Assembly: GCA_002685455.1 (NCBI GenBank)
Contig: NYXF01000084.1
Coordinates: 1 to 16,309 of the forward strand
Direction: 5' to 3'
Origin: Porticoccus sp.
Lineage (GTDB): Bacteria; Pseudomonadota; Gammaproteobacteria; Pseudomonadales; Porticoccaceae
Length of the DNA: 16,309 nucleotides
Within the stretch, counting starts at the first letter, position 1, and each line of letters starts with the position of its first letter. Positions 1 to 6,305 of this stretch are shown here, piece after piece. A program made the position numbers and the translations under genes. The notes beneath the pieces were generated by a model. The model was not told where the DNA came from. It searched no databases and worked only from the letters and a program-made list of their open reading frames with translations.

Positions 1-255
1 CCTGGCATTACGGGGTAGGGTGTAGGGTGTCACAACTAGCACATCTAGTGCATCTCCATCTTCTGATAATGTTTCAGGGATATAACCATAATTAGCGGGG
101 TAAAACATTGGAGTGGCCACAAATCGATCTACAAAAATAGCATCAGAATCCTTATCAACCTCGTATTTAATAGGATCATGGTTTGCTGGTATCTCAATAA
201 CTACGTTGATATCACCTGGAAGATCATTACCTGCTGGAATTTTGTTGTAGCTCAT
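1..255 (-). CDS. ppa: Inorganic pyrophosphatase, N-terminal part (cut by window edge)
   Basis: Soluble family I inorganic pyrophosphatase hydrolyses pyrophosphate to phosphate in the cytoplasm and so pulls biosynthetic reactions forward. I translated this frame by hand. It opens with [19 protein letters not shown], continues with [15 protein letters not shown], and contains [20 protein letters not shown] and [10 protein letters not shown]. These follow the start of E. coli Ppa closely, including the YGYIP segment and the D-G-D-x-x-D acidic cluster that binds magnesium. Eighty-five codons are present, about half of the usual 175 or so; the rest lies left of position 1. The ATG at 255-253 has a purine-rich AAGAGA stretch upstream and an A-tract between. 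The gene is divergent from the thiamine unit. Identification is firm; the missing C-terminal half cannot be judged. Confidence 0.95.
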   Translation of the reverse strand, partial: MSYNKIPAGNDLPGDINVVIEIPANHDPIKYEVDKDSDAIFVDRFVATPMFYPANYGYIPETLSEDGDALDVLVVTPYTLPRNAR

Positions 256-314
256 TTTTTTTTCTCTTAGTTAGTAGTTTTGATATAAATTTATGTAGTT
301 CGCCCTAAAAAAAT

Positions 315-326
315 CTTCCATGGAAG
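315..326. repeat. 12-bp perfect palindrome at the ppa transcription start
   Basis: CTTCCATGGAAG is its own reverse complement. It lies just downstream of the predicted ppa -10 box, where an operator could block initiation. No known regulator site is recognised, and a 12-bp palindrome can also arise by chance. Confidence 0.35.
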
Positions 327-333
327 TGCATGA

Positions 334-362
334 ATTATACTGTTGAGATGTGCTTATTGCCA
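334..362 (-). promoter_or_regulatory. Probable sigma-70 promoter of ppa
   Basis: Read on the minus strand there is a perfect TATAAT at 339-334, with TGGCAA (3 of 6 matches to TTGACA) at 362-357 and a 17-bp spacer. Transcription would start near 327, leaving a leader of about 70 nt before the ppa ATG. The -10 is strong and the -35 weak. Confidence 0.5.
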
Positions 363-412
363 CCCTCGGTTGAATTAAAATTTATTGCTTTTTAAAAAAA
401 TATCATTACTTG

Positions 413-440
413 TTGCTAAAAGAAAAAGACAATGTAAAAT
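413..440 (+). promoter_or_regulatory. Candidate promoter of the thiamine uptake unit
   Basis: TTGCTA at 413-418 and TAAAAT at 435-440 are separated by 16 bp, and the start point would lie near 447, some 20 nt before the riboswitch aptamer. The -35 matches the consensus at TTG and at the last A; the -10 at five of six positions. The position fits, but other hexamer pairs in this AT-rich stretch are possible. Confidence 0.4.
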
Positions 441-464
441 CACTTAGATTGCTTTATAAGCGAT

Positions 465-549
465 ATTCCTAAGGGGAGGCTATGACCTGAGACATCTTCG
501 GATGGACCCTTTGAACCTGATCCGGATAGTACCGGCGTAGGGATAGGAC
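465..549 (+). promoter_or_regulatory. TPP riboswitch (THI box)
   Basis: The conserved landmarks of the thiamine pyrophosphate aptamer appear in order. The P1 arms are TCCT at 467-470 and AGGA at 545-548. The P2 arms are GGGG at 473-476 and ACCC at 506-509. CTGAGA at 487-492 is the pyrimidine-sensing loop sequence, followed by AACCTGAT at 514-521. P4/P5 is formed by CCGG at 522-525 and CCGG at 532-535, followed by GCGTAGGGA. An extra hairpin, CATC-TTCG-GATG at 493-504, sits between CTGAGA and ACCC, where optional stems are known in this class. TPP binding is expected to lower expression of the downstream receptor, permease and kinase. The next gene being a transport gene fits a salvage role. 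Confidence 0.95.
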
Positions 550-584
550 GCATTTTCTCAACGTTCAATCTTTTACCTTTCCGG

Positions 585-609
585 GTCTCTTAACTTTTGT
601 TAACGAGGC
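585..609 (+). promoter_or_regulatory. Hairpin covering the receptor gene's Shine-Dalgarno (riboswitch expression platform)
   Basis: The 5' arm at 585-594 (GTCTCTTAAC) pairs with the 3' arm at 599-609 (GTTAA, bulged C at 604, GAGGC) around a TTTT loop at 595-598. The 3' arm contains GAGG at 605-608, the ribosome-binding site 7 nt before the ATG at 616. There are ten pairs, one a G-U wobble. No long U run follows, so control of translation initiation is more likely than transcription termination. I did not find a clean anti-sequestering partner in the aptamer. One imperfect alternative pairing, 541-547 with 576-582, would compete with P1. Confidence 0.55.
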
Positions 610-615
610 TTAGTT

Positions 616-2829
616 ATGCAAATTAGTAATATAAATATATCAACAATTTTGATGGTGATATTCTTCGCTATACTTCATTTAAATACATATGCTCAAGGCA
701 CCACAGATATCTTAGAACCCATAAAACCTGGAGCTGATACCAAAATATATTCTAAAAGGACTCAAGACAGAGAAGAGTCATCCGTACTCTCTGAAATTAT
801 CATTAAAGCGGATTTTCGTGACATTAATATAATGGATAGTGCTAATAGCGTTACTGTTATCGACACTAAGGATTTTGAAAGGCGTGATGCAGAGCACATA
901 GAGCAGGTTCTTAATCTAGCTCCCAATGTGAATTTTTCAAGTTCTTCTTCAAGAGGCAAATTCTTTCAAGTTCGTGGTATTGGCGAACGAAGCCAATATG
1001 TCGAACCAATAAATCCCTCTGTAGGCCTTTACATAGATGGAATTGACTTTACCGGTTTAGGTGGTGCTGCAACTACTTTAGATATAAAACAAATTGAGAT
1101 TTTTAAAGGTCCTCAAGGCACAAGTTATGGTGCAAATGCCATGGCTGGACTAATTGATATGCGATCTAATGATCCATCAAAAAAATTTAAAGGCGCTATT
1201 AACTCCTCAATTAGTGAATACGAGAGAAGGACTGTTTCTACTATATTAAGTGGCCCCATAACTAGTGATTTAGGATATCGTTTTGCTATGCAGCGGTCAA
1301 AAAGAGATGGCTATACAGATAATGATTTCCTTGGTCGAGATGATACTAATGGTATTGATGAGCAAACTTTAAGACTTAAGTTGAATCTTCAAGCTAATCA
1401 GTACCTTAATTTCAGTTTCTCTGGATTATACTTTGATGCAGATAATGGCTATGACACGTTTTCGCTAGACAATACGCGTGATACTTTATCCGATCAACCT
1501 GGTCACGATCGTCAAGAAACTATTGCATTTTCTCTCGAGAGTAGATGGACAGAAAATAAGGAATTTGACGTAATTTCTCTTTTTAGCCATTCAAGTAGTG
1601 ATCTGGAATATGGTTTTGACGAGGACTGGAGCTATAACTCAATCTGTTCAGATTACACTTGCGGTTATGCTGCATTTGAATCTTTTGATAACTATATTCG
1701 AGATAAAAGGACAACCACAATTGATTTCCGCCTAGTGTCAAAAGCTGAGAGTTTAATTTTTAATGGATCAACCGATTGGGTAACCGGGATTTATTTTAAA
1801 GATCAGGAAGAATCTCTATTGCGCAAGCGGACACTTTATTCAGATTTTTCGAGTGATTTTGATACAAAAAACTTCGCTATTTATGGACAATTGGGTACGC
1901 AGCTTAATGATAAATTAAGGTTAACTTCAGGATTGAGATTAGAGTATAGAAAAGGAGATTACTCTGGAAGTCCATCGGTCAATTACGACACTGGAGAGCG
2001 CTTATGGGGAGGTAAGATTGGACTAGAGTATTTAATGACTGACGATATTATGATTTATAGCTTGATTTCACGCGGCTATAAGGCGGGTGGGGTCAATAGT
2101 AGTTCTTCGTTGGATCCAAAAAATAGAAGCTTTGATACAGAGTACCTTTGGAATTATGAAACTGGAATCAAAGCGGACTGGCTTGATGGAACACTGAATA
2201 GCCAGTTAGCTATCTTCTATCAGGACCGTCGTAAAATGCAGGTTAAACAATCTCTGGTAGACTGTAATGTTGGAGAAGCATGTTCATTTACTGATTATAT
2301 TGAAAATGCCGAAAAGGGAGCAAATTATGGTGCTGAGATGGAGTTTAGGTGGATTGCTCTTAATAATGTAGATATCTATGGAAGCTTGGGACTGCTTAGG
2401 GCAATATTCAAAGATTATAAGAGTTATTCACATATTGATGTTGATAAATATGCAGCCAACCCCTCACCGAAAGATATGAGTGGGCATAAACAAGCCCATG
2501 CCCCTTCTTATCAGTTCTCCCTTGGCACGGATATACGTCTTACAAATAATCTCACTATGGGTATAGAACTCGAGGGAAAAGAGGAATTTAGTCTTTCTCC
2601 TCGACATAATGCAAAATCTAATCGTTATGAGCTATTAAATTCTCATTTAAATTATCAGTTTGGCAAATGGAGCTTTTCTCTATGGGGCCGAAATCTTAAT
2701 GATCGCGATGTCATTGTGAGAGGGTTTGGAGCCTTTGGTAATGATCCGCGAAAAAATTATGTAGTAGAGCCATATTATCAATATGGTGAACCTAGAGTGA
2801 TTGGGGCTACAGCCAAATATAGTTTCTAG
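616..2829 (+). CDS. TonB-dependent outer-membrane receptor, probably for thiamine
   Basis: TonB-dependent receptor that would import a scarce ligand across the outer membrane using ExbBD-TonB energy. A signal peptide spans residues 1-26, with likely cleavage after TYA-26. A TonB-box-like segment (SEIIIKA) lies at 59-65. The plug covers roughly 70-185 and includes QVRGIG at 118-123, a YIDGI strand at 139-143 and the conserved IEIFKGPQGTSYGANAMAG at 160-178. The rest is a beta-barrel with SRGYKAGGVN at 485-494, GANYGAEMEF at 568-577 and WGRNLNDRD at 690-698; the chain ends in the expected C-terminal phenylalanine. The 737-residue length is normal. Two cysteine pairs (344/349 and 550/556) may form loop disulfides. 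The ATG has GAGG 7 nt upstream. No family motif fixes the ligand: thiamine or a phosphorylated form is inferred from the TPP riboswitch and the downstream permease and kinase. Confidence 0.92.
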   Translation: MQISNINISTILMVIFFAILHLNTYAQGTTDILEPIKPGADTKIYSKRTQDREESSVLSEIIIKADFRDINIMDSANSVTVIDTKDFERRDAEHIEQVLNLAPNVNFSSSSSRGKFFQVRGIGERSQYVEPINPSVGLYIDGIDFTGLGGAATTLDIKQIEIFKGPQGTSYGANAMAGLIDMRSNDPSKKFKGAINSSISEYERRTVSTILSGPITSDLGYRFAMQRSKRDGYTDNDFLGRDDTNGIDEQTLRLKLNLQANQYLNFSFSGLYFDADNGYDTFSLDNTRDTLSDQPGHDRQETIAFSLESRWTENKEFDVISLFSHSSSDLEYGFDEDWSYNSICSDYTCGYAAFESFDNYIRDKRTTTIDFRLVSKAESLIFNGSTDWVTGIYFKDQEESLLRKRTLYSDFSSDFDTKNFAIYGQLGTQLNDKLRLTSGLRLEYRKGDYSGSPSVNYDTGERLWGGKIGLEYLMTDDIMIYSLISRGYKAGGVNSSSSLDPKNRSFDTEYLWNYETGIKADWLDGTLNSQLAIFYQDRRKMQVKQSLVDCNVGEACSFTDYIENAEKGANYGAEMEFRWIALNNVDIYGSLGLLRAIFKDYKSYSHIDVDKYAANPSPKDMSGHKQAHAPSYQFSLGTDIRLTNNLTMGIELEGKEEFSLSPRHNAKSNRYELLNSHLNYQFGKWSFSLWGRNLNDRDVIVRGFGAFGNDPRKNYVVEPYYQYGEPRVIGATAKYSF

Positions 2830-2867
2830 TCACACAAATTTAACTTTATCTATGAGATTAACTGATT

Positions 2868-3461
2868 TTGGAAAATTTTATAAATTTTAACTGGGTTAGT
2901 ATTGAAACGTTAGCCGTTATTCTGGCGATTATCTACCTATTTTTAGCTGTAAGAGAGAATAGCTTGTGTTGGTATTTTGTTTTTTTTAGTGCAGCTATTT
3001 ATATTTGGATTTTCATCAATTCTAGCCTTTATATGGCCTCGTTGCTTAATATCTTCTATGCCCTTATGTCTATTTATGGTTTGTATCAATGGCGCAAAGG
3101 TGGAGATAGAAAGTCGGGCCTACCTATTAAATGTCTTAGCTCGTCTCTTCATATTTTTATAGTTATTTCAGTGATTAGTTTATCGTTATTTATAGGTTAT
3201 TTTTTAGGGTTATATACTGACTCAAAATTTCCATATCTAGATTCTTTCGCTGCATTATCGTCAATAGCAACAACAATAATGGTGGCAAGAAAAATACTTG
3301 AAAACTGGTTGTATTGGATCGCTATAGATGCAGTTTCGATATATTTATATTTAAGTCAAGATCTCTACCAGACAGCTATACTTTTTGTTTTATACATGAT
3401 TTTGTCCATAATAGGTTATTATGAGTGGCGTAAGCGCTATCTTTCATATAACAGATCCTGA
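2868..3461 (+). CDS. pnuT: PnuC/PnuT-family thiamine permease
   Basis: Inner-membrane facilitator of the PnuC vitamin-transporter family. PnuC moves nicotinamide riboside and PnuT moves thiamine; both depend on a downstream kinase to trap the substrate. The 197-residue protein has about seven hydrophobic segments (near 12-29, 33-50, 55-73, 93-115, 123-142, 146-162 and 167-185). It carries the family's internal repeat signature: YGLYQWRKGG at 70-79 and YYEWRKR at 184-190, each after a helix, plus ENWLYWIAIDAVSIYLY at 145-161. It lies 38 bp after the receptor gene and 8 bp before the kinase gene, all behind the TPP riboswitch, so thiamine is the most likely substrate. The start is TTG: a stop codon at 2859 in the same frame rules out anything further upstream except CTG at 2862, and the ribosome-binding site is weak. 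Confidence 0.85.
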   Translation: MENFINFNWVSIETLAVILAIIYLFLAVRENSLCWYFVFFSAAIYIWIFINSSLYMASLLNIFYALMSIYGLYQWRKGGDRKSGLPIKCLSSSLHIFIVISVISLSLFIGYFLGLYTDSKFPYLDSFAALSSIATTIMVARKILENWLYWIAIDAVSIYLYLSQDLYQTAILFVLYMILSIIGYYEWRKRYLSYNRS

Positions 3462-3469
3462 GCAAGCAA

Positions 3470-4198
3470 GTGTACCTATTAGAACAAGCAATAGCTGGCT
3501 GGAAAAACTGGAATATTTCATTATCAGAAAAGCCCAAGGTTGAGCGTGAGTTATTGGGTGGTTCTACCAATCGATCCTTCCTGACTATATCCGGTTTCAA
3601 CAAGATTGTTATTAGGGTGAATAACCAAAATAACGAAAATTTAGGCTTTGATCGCCAAAGAGAGATCAAGATTCTCGCACTAATTGAAAGCTTAAATATT
3701 TCACCTAAAATTTATTTTGCTGATAAAAATGTATTAGTTAGTGATTTCATTGAAGGATATCAATGGACAAACAAAGACTTTGCTATTCCTTCGAATAAAG
3801 AGAAAGTCTTCTCGGTTATAAATAAGATAAAAAATGTCAAAGTTCCTTTTTTTCTGGAAAGACGAAAATATTCTAAATATTGTCAAAACTATATAAAGCA
3901 ATTAGTAGCCACTAGTAATCCCAGAAAAAATAAGTTTTATGATGAATTGATGGCTGTAGCAGTTACTCTTGATAGTAAAGTGTGGTCTCCAGTAATTAAT
4001 CATCAAGATATTGTGCCGGGTAACTTAATAGAAAAAGATAATCAAATATTTCTTATAGATTGGGAATACTCTGCTTTTGGTCATCCAGACATAGATTTGG
4101 TCAGATTGTATGGCCTTGATTATGAGAGTGAGTCCACCAAAGATTTATTATTTCTCCAGCAAGGAATCGATAAATTGTGGAGCATTTTGCGTGGTTAA
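3470..4198 (+). CDS. APH/choline-kinase-fold phosphotransferase, probable thiamine kinase
   Basis: Small-molecule kinase of the aminoglycoside phosphotransferase/choline kinase superfamily, 242 residues. A glycine-containing nucleotide loop (LLGGSTNRSF) lies at 28-37. The catalytic loop HQDIVPGN at 178-185 gives D180 as base and N185 as metal ligand. LIDWEYSAFGHPDIDL at 195-210 gives D197 as the second metal ligand. E. coli thiamine kinase (ThiK/YcfN) belongs to this superfamily and has a similar HxD...LIDWEY layout. As last gene of a TPP-riboswitch unit, directly behind a PnuT-like permease, it most likely phosphorylates imported thiamine to thiamine monophosphate. Choline or another alcohol cannot be excluded from sequence alone. 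The start is GTG at 3470, 8 bp after the pnuT stop; an in-frame stop at 3449 limits earlier starts. It converges on tatC with a 15-bp gap. Confidence 0.8.
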   Translation: MYLLEQAIAGWKNWNISLSEKPKVERELLGGSTNRSFLTISGFNKIVIRVNNQNNENLGFDRQREIKILALIESLNISPKIYFADKNVLVSDFIEGYQWTNKDFAIPSNKEKVFSVINKIKNVKVPFFLERRKYSKYCQNYIKQLVATSNPRKNKFYDELMAVAVTLDSKVWSPVINHQDIVPGNLIEKDNQIFLIDWEYSAFGHPDIDLVRLYGLDYESESTKDLLFLQQGIDKLWSILRG

Positions 4199-4213
4199 TT
4201 TAGAGCTTTTATT

Positions 4214-4948
4214 TTATGTCTCTGATTTACTTGAAATAGCCTTACTCAAAACTAAACCAAGTTCAAATAACAACCACATTGGTATCGCTAAAAGAATTTG
4301 TGAAATCACATCTGGTGGTGTTAATAGCATACCGAGGCTAAAGCATAATACGAATATATAGGGGCGTTTTTTTCCAAGACGGCTGGGGTCCACCAAACCC
4401 ATCCAGGATAAAATAACAATTGCTACAGGAATTTCAAAACTTAATCCAAAAGCAAAAAAAAGCTTAAGGACAAAATCTAAATAACTTCGGATATCCGTCA
4501 TCACAAGCACACCATCTGGGCTTACGCTCGTGAAGAATGAGAACACTAAGGGGAAAACAAGATAGTAGGCAAAAGCCATCCCAGCATAAAATAACAATAC
4601 ACTGGAAAGAAACAATGGAACTACTATCATTTTTTCTCGTTTATATAGACCAGGAGCAACAAAAGCCCAAACTTGATAGAGAATAAATGGCATTGCTATA
4701 AATATCGATAACACAAGCGTTAGCTTGAATGGAGTCATGAACGGTGAAGTAACGTCTGTAGCAATCATCGAAGAATTTAATGGAAGACTCGCAACTAAAG
4801 GATCGGATAAATATAAATATAATTCGTTACTATAAGCGAATAATCCTAAAAAAATAAACAGCACAACGAGTATGCATTGCAGTAATCGGTTTCTCATCTC
4901 TAAAAGATGTGCAACCATCGGTTTTATTGAGGACTCTTTAACGTTCAT
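4214..4948 (-). CDS. tatC: Sec-independent protein translocase TatC
   Basis: TatC is the polytopic core of the twin-arginine translocase and recognises the RR signal peptide of folded exported proteins. The 244 residues contain the N-terminal HLLEMRNRL motif at 14-22. The cytoplasmic loop FVAPGLYKREK at 96-106 contains the signal-binding glutamate (E105), and FEIPV at 171-175 has the conserved membrane glutamate E172. Six hydrophobic segments are visible and the length is standard. The start codon overlaps the tatB stop by 4 bp (ATGA), so the two are translationally coupled. It is the last gene of the minus-strand run. I see no convincing terminator hairpin in the 15-bp convergent gap to the kinase gene. 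Confidence 0.97.
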   Translation of the reverse strand: MNVKESSIKPMVAHLLEMRNRLLQCILVVLFIFLGLFAYSNELYLYLSDPLVASLPLNSSMIATDVTSPFMTPFKLTLVLSIFIAMPFILYQVWAFVAPGLYKREKMIVVPLFLSSVLLFYAGMAFAYYLVFPLVFSFFTSVSPDGVLVMTDIRSYLDFVLKLFFAFGLSFEIPVAIVILSWMGLVDPSRLGKKRPYIFVLCFSLGMLLTPPDVISQILLAIPMWLLFELGLVLSKAISSKSET

Positions 4949-5223
4949 TTTGAGGTATTTTCAGGAGTATTTTTTTCAAATATTTTTTTTTCAGTCTTTG
5001 GTGTATTGAGATCTTGCATGATTTTTTCATTATGAAGTTGCCGCTTAATATCATCCATGCCTACCTCATCTTCAAGTTGCTTGCGGGCTGTGGAAAAAAC
5101 TTGCTTAATCCTCCCGACCCAGAGACTTACCTGACGAACAGCATGCGGAAGCCTTTTGGGCCCCATAACGACTAGAGACACCACCGCAATTAAGAGTATC
5201 TCCATGAAGCCAATATCAAACAT
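4945..5223 (-). CDS. tatB: Sec-independent protein translocase subunit TatB
   Basis: TatB pairs with TatC to form the substrate-receptor complex of the Tat pathway. The 92-residue protein starts with the TatB-typical MFDIGFMEILLIAVVSLVVMG helix, followed by the G-P-K-R-L-P hinge (21-26, GPKRLP) and an amphipathic helix with VGRIKQVFSTARKQLEDE. The tail is charged and low in complexity (lysine-, threonine- and asparagine-rich), as is usual. It is at the short end of the family. It lies 33 bp after tatA and overlaps tatC by 4 bp. Confidence 0.96.
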   Translation of the reverse strand: MFDIGFMEILLIAVVSLVVMGPKRLPHAVRQVSLWVGRIKQVFSTARKQLEDEVGMDDIKRQLHNEKIMQDLNTPKTEKKIFEKNTPENTSK

Positions 5224-5256
5224 AAGTTAACCCCATTTTCCCCTGTGCATAACGAA

Positions 5257-5460
5257 CTATTCTACAGTTTCTTTTTTAGAATCTATGTCTTTATCATTTG
5301 CAGGGGCGCTATCTTTGCTTGACACATCATTAGACACTGAGTCTTTAAAACCCTTAACAGCGCCTCCTAAATCAGAGCCTATATTACGTAATTTTTTGGT
5401 TCCAAAAATTATTGCAATAATGACTAAGATAATTAGTAATTCTTGCCATCCAGGTATCAT
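5257..5460 (-). CDS. tatA: Sec-independent protein translocase subunit TatA
   Basis: TatA oligomerises at the TatBC complex to open the translocation path. The 67-residue protein has the short N-terminal membrane helix (about 5-19, [17 protein letters not shown]), the F-G-T-K-K-L hinge, then the amphipathic helix [12 protein letters not shown] and a charged D/K/S-rich tail. Length and layout are normal. The ATG is preceded by an AAGAGAAG ribosome-binding stretch. It follows hisE by 42 bp, so tatABC is probably read from the same transcript as the ubi and his genes. Confidence 0.96.
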   Translation of the reverse strand: MIPGWQELLIILVIIAIIFGTKKLRNIGSDLGGAVKGFKDSVSNDVSSKDSAPANDKDIDSKKETVE

Positions 5461-5502
5461 AGTAGCTTCTCTTTTTTTGTTTAAATCATCCTTGCTAAAT
5501 TT

Positions 5503-5838
5503 CTATTTCTTTTTACGTTGTCTTTTTTCTTCAAGACCAGATAGAGCAAATCTTCGTTCCAATTCTTTTAGCACAGAAGACGCGTCTTCTCCTAAATAAG
5601 AGAGCATAACTAATGAGTGGAACCAAAGGTCTGCTGTTTCATAGACAAGTTTTTCGGTGTTTCCACTTTGCTCTGCATCACGAGCAGCCAAAAGAGTTTC
5701 AACACTCTCTTCACCTAGTTTCTCTAAAATCTTATTTAATCCTTGGTGATTTAGCGATGCAACATAAGAGTCTGCAGGGTCAGATTTTTTTCGACCTTCA
5801 ATGATCTCAGTCAGTTTGCTCAACACATCAATATTCAT
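5503..5838 (-). CDS. hisE: Phosphoribosyl-ATP pyrophosphatase HisE
   Basis: HisE removes pyrophosphate from phosphoribosyl-ATP, giving phosphoribosyl-AMP in the second step of histidine synthesis. It is an all-alpha MazG-type protein. The metal-binding acidic motifs are visible: [14 protein letters not shown] around 39-52 and [14 protein letters not shown] around 66-79. The N-terminal [18 protein letters not shown] segment is typical. The 111-residue length is normal for the free-standing form; enterobacteria have HisI and HisE fused in one chain. The ATG overlaps the hisI stop by 4 bp, so the two successive enzymes are translationally coupled. The C-terminus ends in a basic KRQRKKK tail. Confidence 0.96.
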   Translation of the reverse strand: MNIDVLSKLTEIIEGRKKSDPADSYVASLNHQGLNKILEKLGEESVETLLAARDAEQSGNTEKLVYETADLWFHSLVMLSYLGEDASSVLKELERRFALSGLEEKRQRKKK

Positions 5839-6227
5839 TTATAAATCTCTTTTGGATCCTTAATAACAGGGTCGATGCTTGTCCATTCATTGTTTTTTAA
5901 AACTTTATAGAAGCATGACGTTCTGCCTGTATGACAAGATATTCCACCTACTTGCTCAACTTTTATAATTAATACATCACCATCACAGTCTAGGCGAATT
6001 TCTTTTATATATTGTATATACCCCGATTCTTCTCCTTTACGCCATAATTTTTTTCTGGATCGAGACCAGAAAACTGCACGTTGTTCTCTCACTGTGAGCT
6101 CTAATGCTTCCCTATTCATCCAAGCAAACATGAGCACTCTACTTGAGGTGTCGTCTTGAACTATAACGGGAAATAAGCCATCCTCATTCCACACAATGTC
6201 ATTAAGAAATTTATTCATAGTTAACAT
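5835..6227 (-). CDS. hisI: Phosphoribosyl-AMP cyclohydrolase HisI
   Basis: HisI opens the purine ring of phosphoribosyl-AMP in histidine synthesis. Seen in the sequence are FAWMNREAL, the [17 protein letters not shown] block, a DCDGD metal-binding segment and [10 protein letters not shown], which together supply the zinc cysteines and magnesium aspartates. The start is uncertain. The frame is open back to an ATG at 6260, but that codon has its AGGA only 1 nt away and adds 14 residues that do not look like the family. The ATG at 6227 has AGGAA 11 nt upstream (6243-6239) and gives 130 residues. The ATG at 6218 begins [15 protein letters not shown], which lines up best with the Pseudomonas protein start. 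I give 6227. The stop overlaps the hisE start. Confidence 0.93.
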   Translation of the reverse strand: MLTMNKFLNDIVWNEDGLFPVIVQDDTSSRVLMFAWMNREALELTVREQRAVFWSRSRKKLWRKGEESGYIQYIKEIRLDCDGDVLIIKVEQVGGISCHTGRTSCFYKVLKNNEWTSIDPVIKDPKEIYK

Positions 6228-6305
6228 TATGACATCTGTTCCTATAACAGCAATATTCATTTCCTTCTAAAATACTTTAGGAGTATATAATTGTTAAAAG
6301 GAGCA

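Larger units (their letters stand above)
256..615. other. Divergent intergenic region between ppa and the thiamine unit
   Basis: This 360-bp stretch has no convincing coding frame. From left to right it holds the ppa leader with a palindrome at 315-326, the ppa promoter at 334-362, an AT-rich spacer, a candidate rightward promoter at 413-440, the TPP riboswitch at 465-549, and a hairpin at 585-609 that covers the ribosome-binding site of the receptor gene. Nothing is seen in about 363-412 beyond A/T-rich sequence. Confidence 0.8.

Noticed and set aside
762..959. Minus-strand open frame inside the TonB receptor gene
   Set aside because: It lies fully within a well-supported gene on the other strand, has no family resemblance and no ribosome-binding site.
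3376..3669. Minus-strand open frame across the pnuT/kinase junction
   Set aside because: It overlaps two recognisable genes antisense and its translation has no domain or signal pattern.
4199..4213. Bidirectional terminator between the kinase gene and tatC
   Set aside because: Only a weak AGAG/CTCT pairing with a long loop is visible; there is no GC stem followed by a U run.
4110..4361. Plus-strand open frame across the kinase and tatC ends
   Set aside because: It overlaps the C-terminal coding parts of both genes and resembles neither; it arises from the short convergent gap.
6267..6280. Hairpin CTAAA/TTTAG before hisI as a terminator or attenuator
   Set aside because: Five A/T-rich pairs only, no histidine-rich leader peptide and no U tract.
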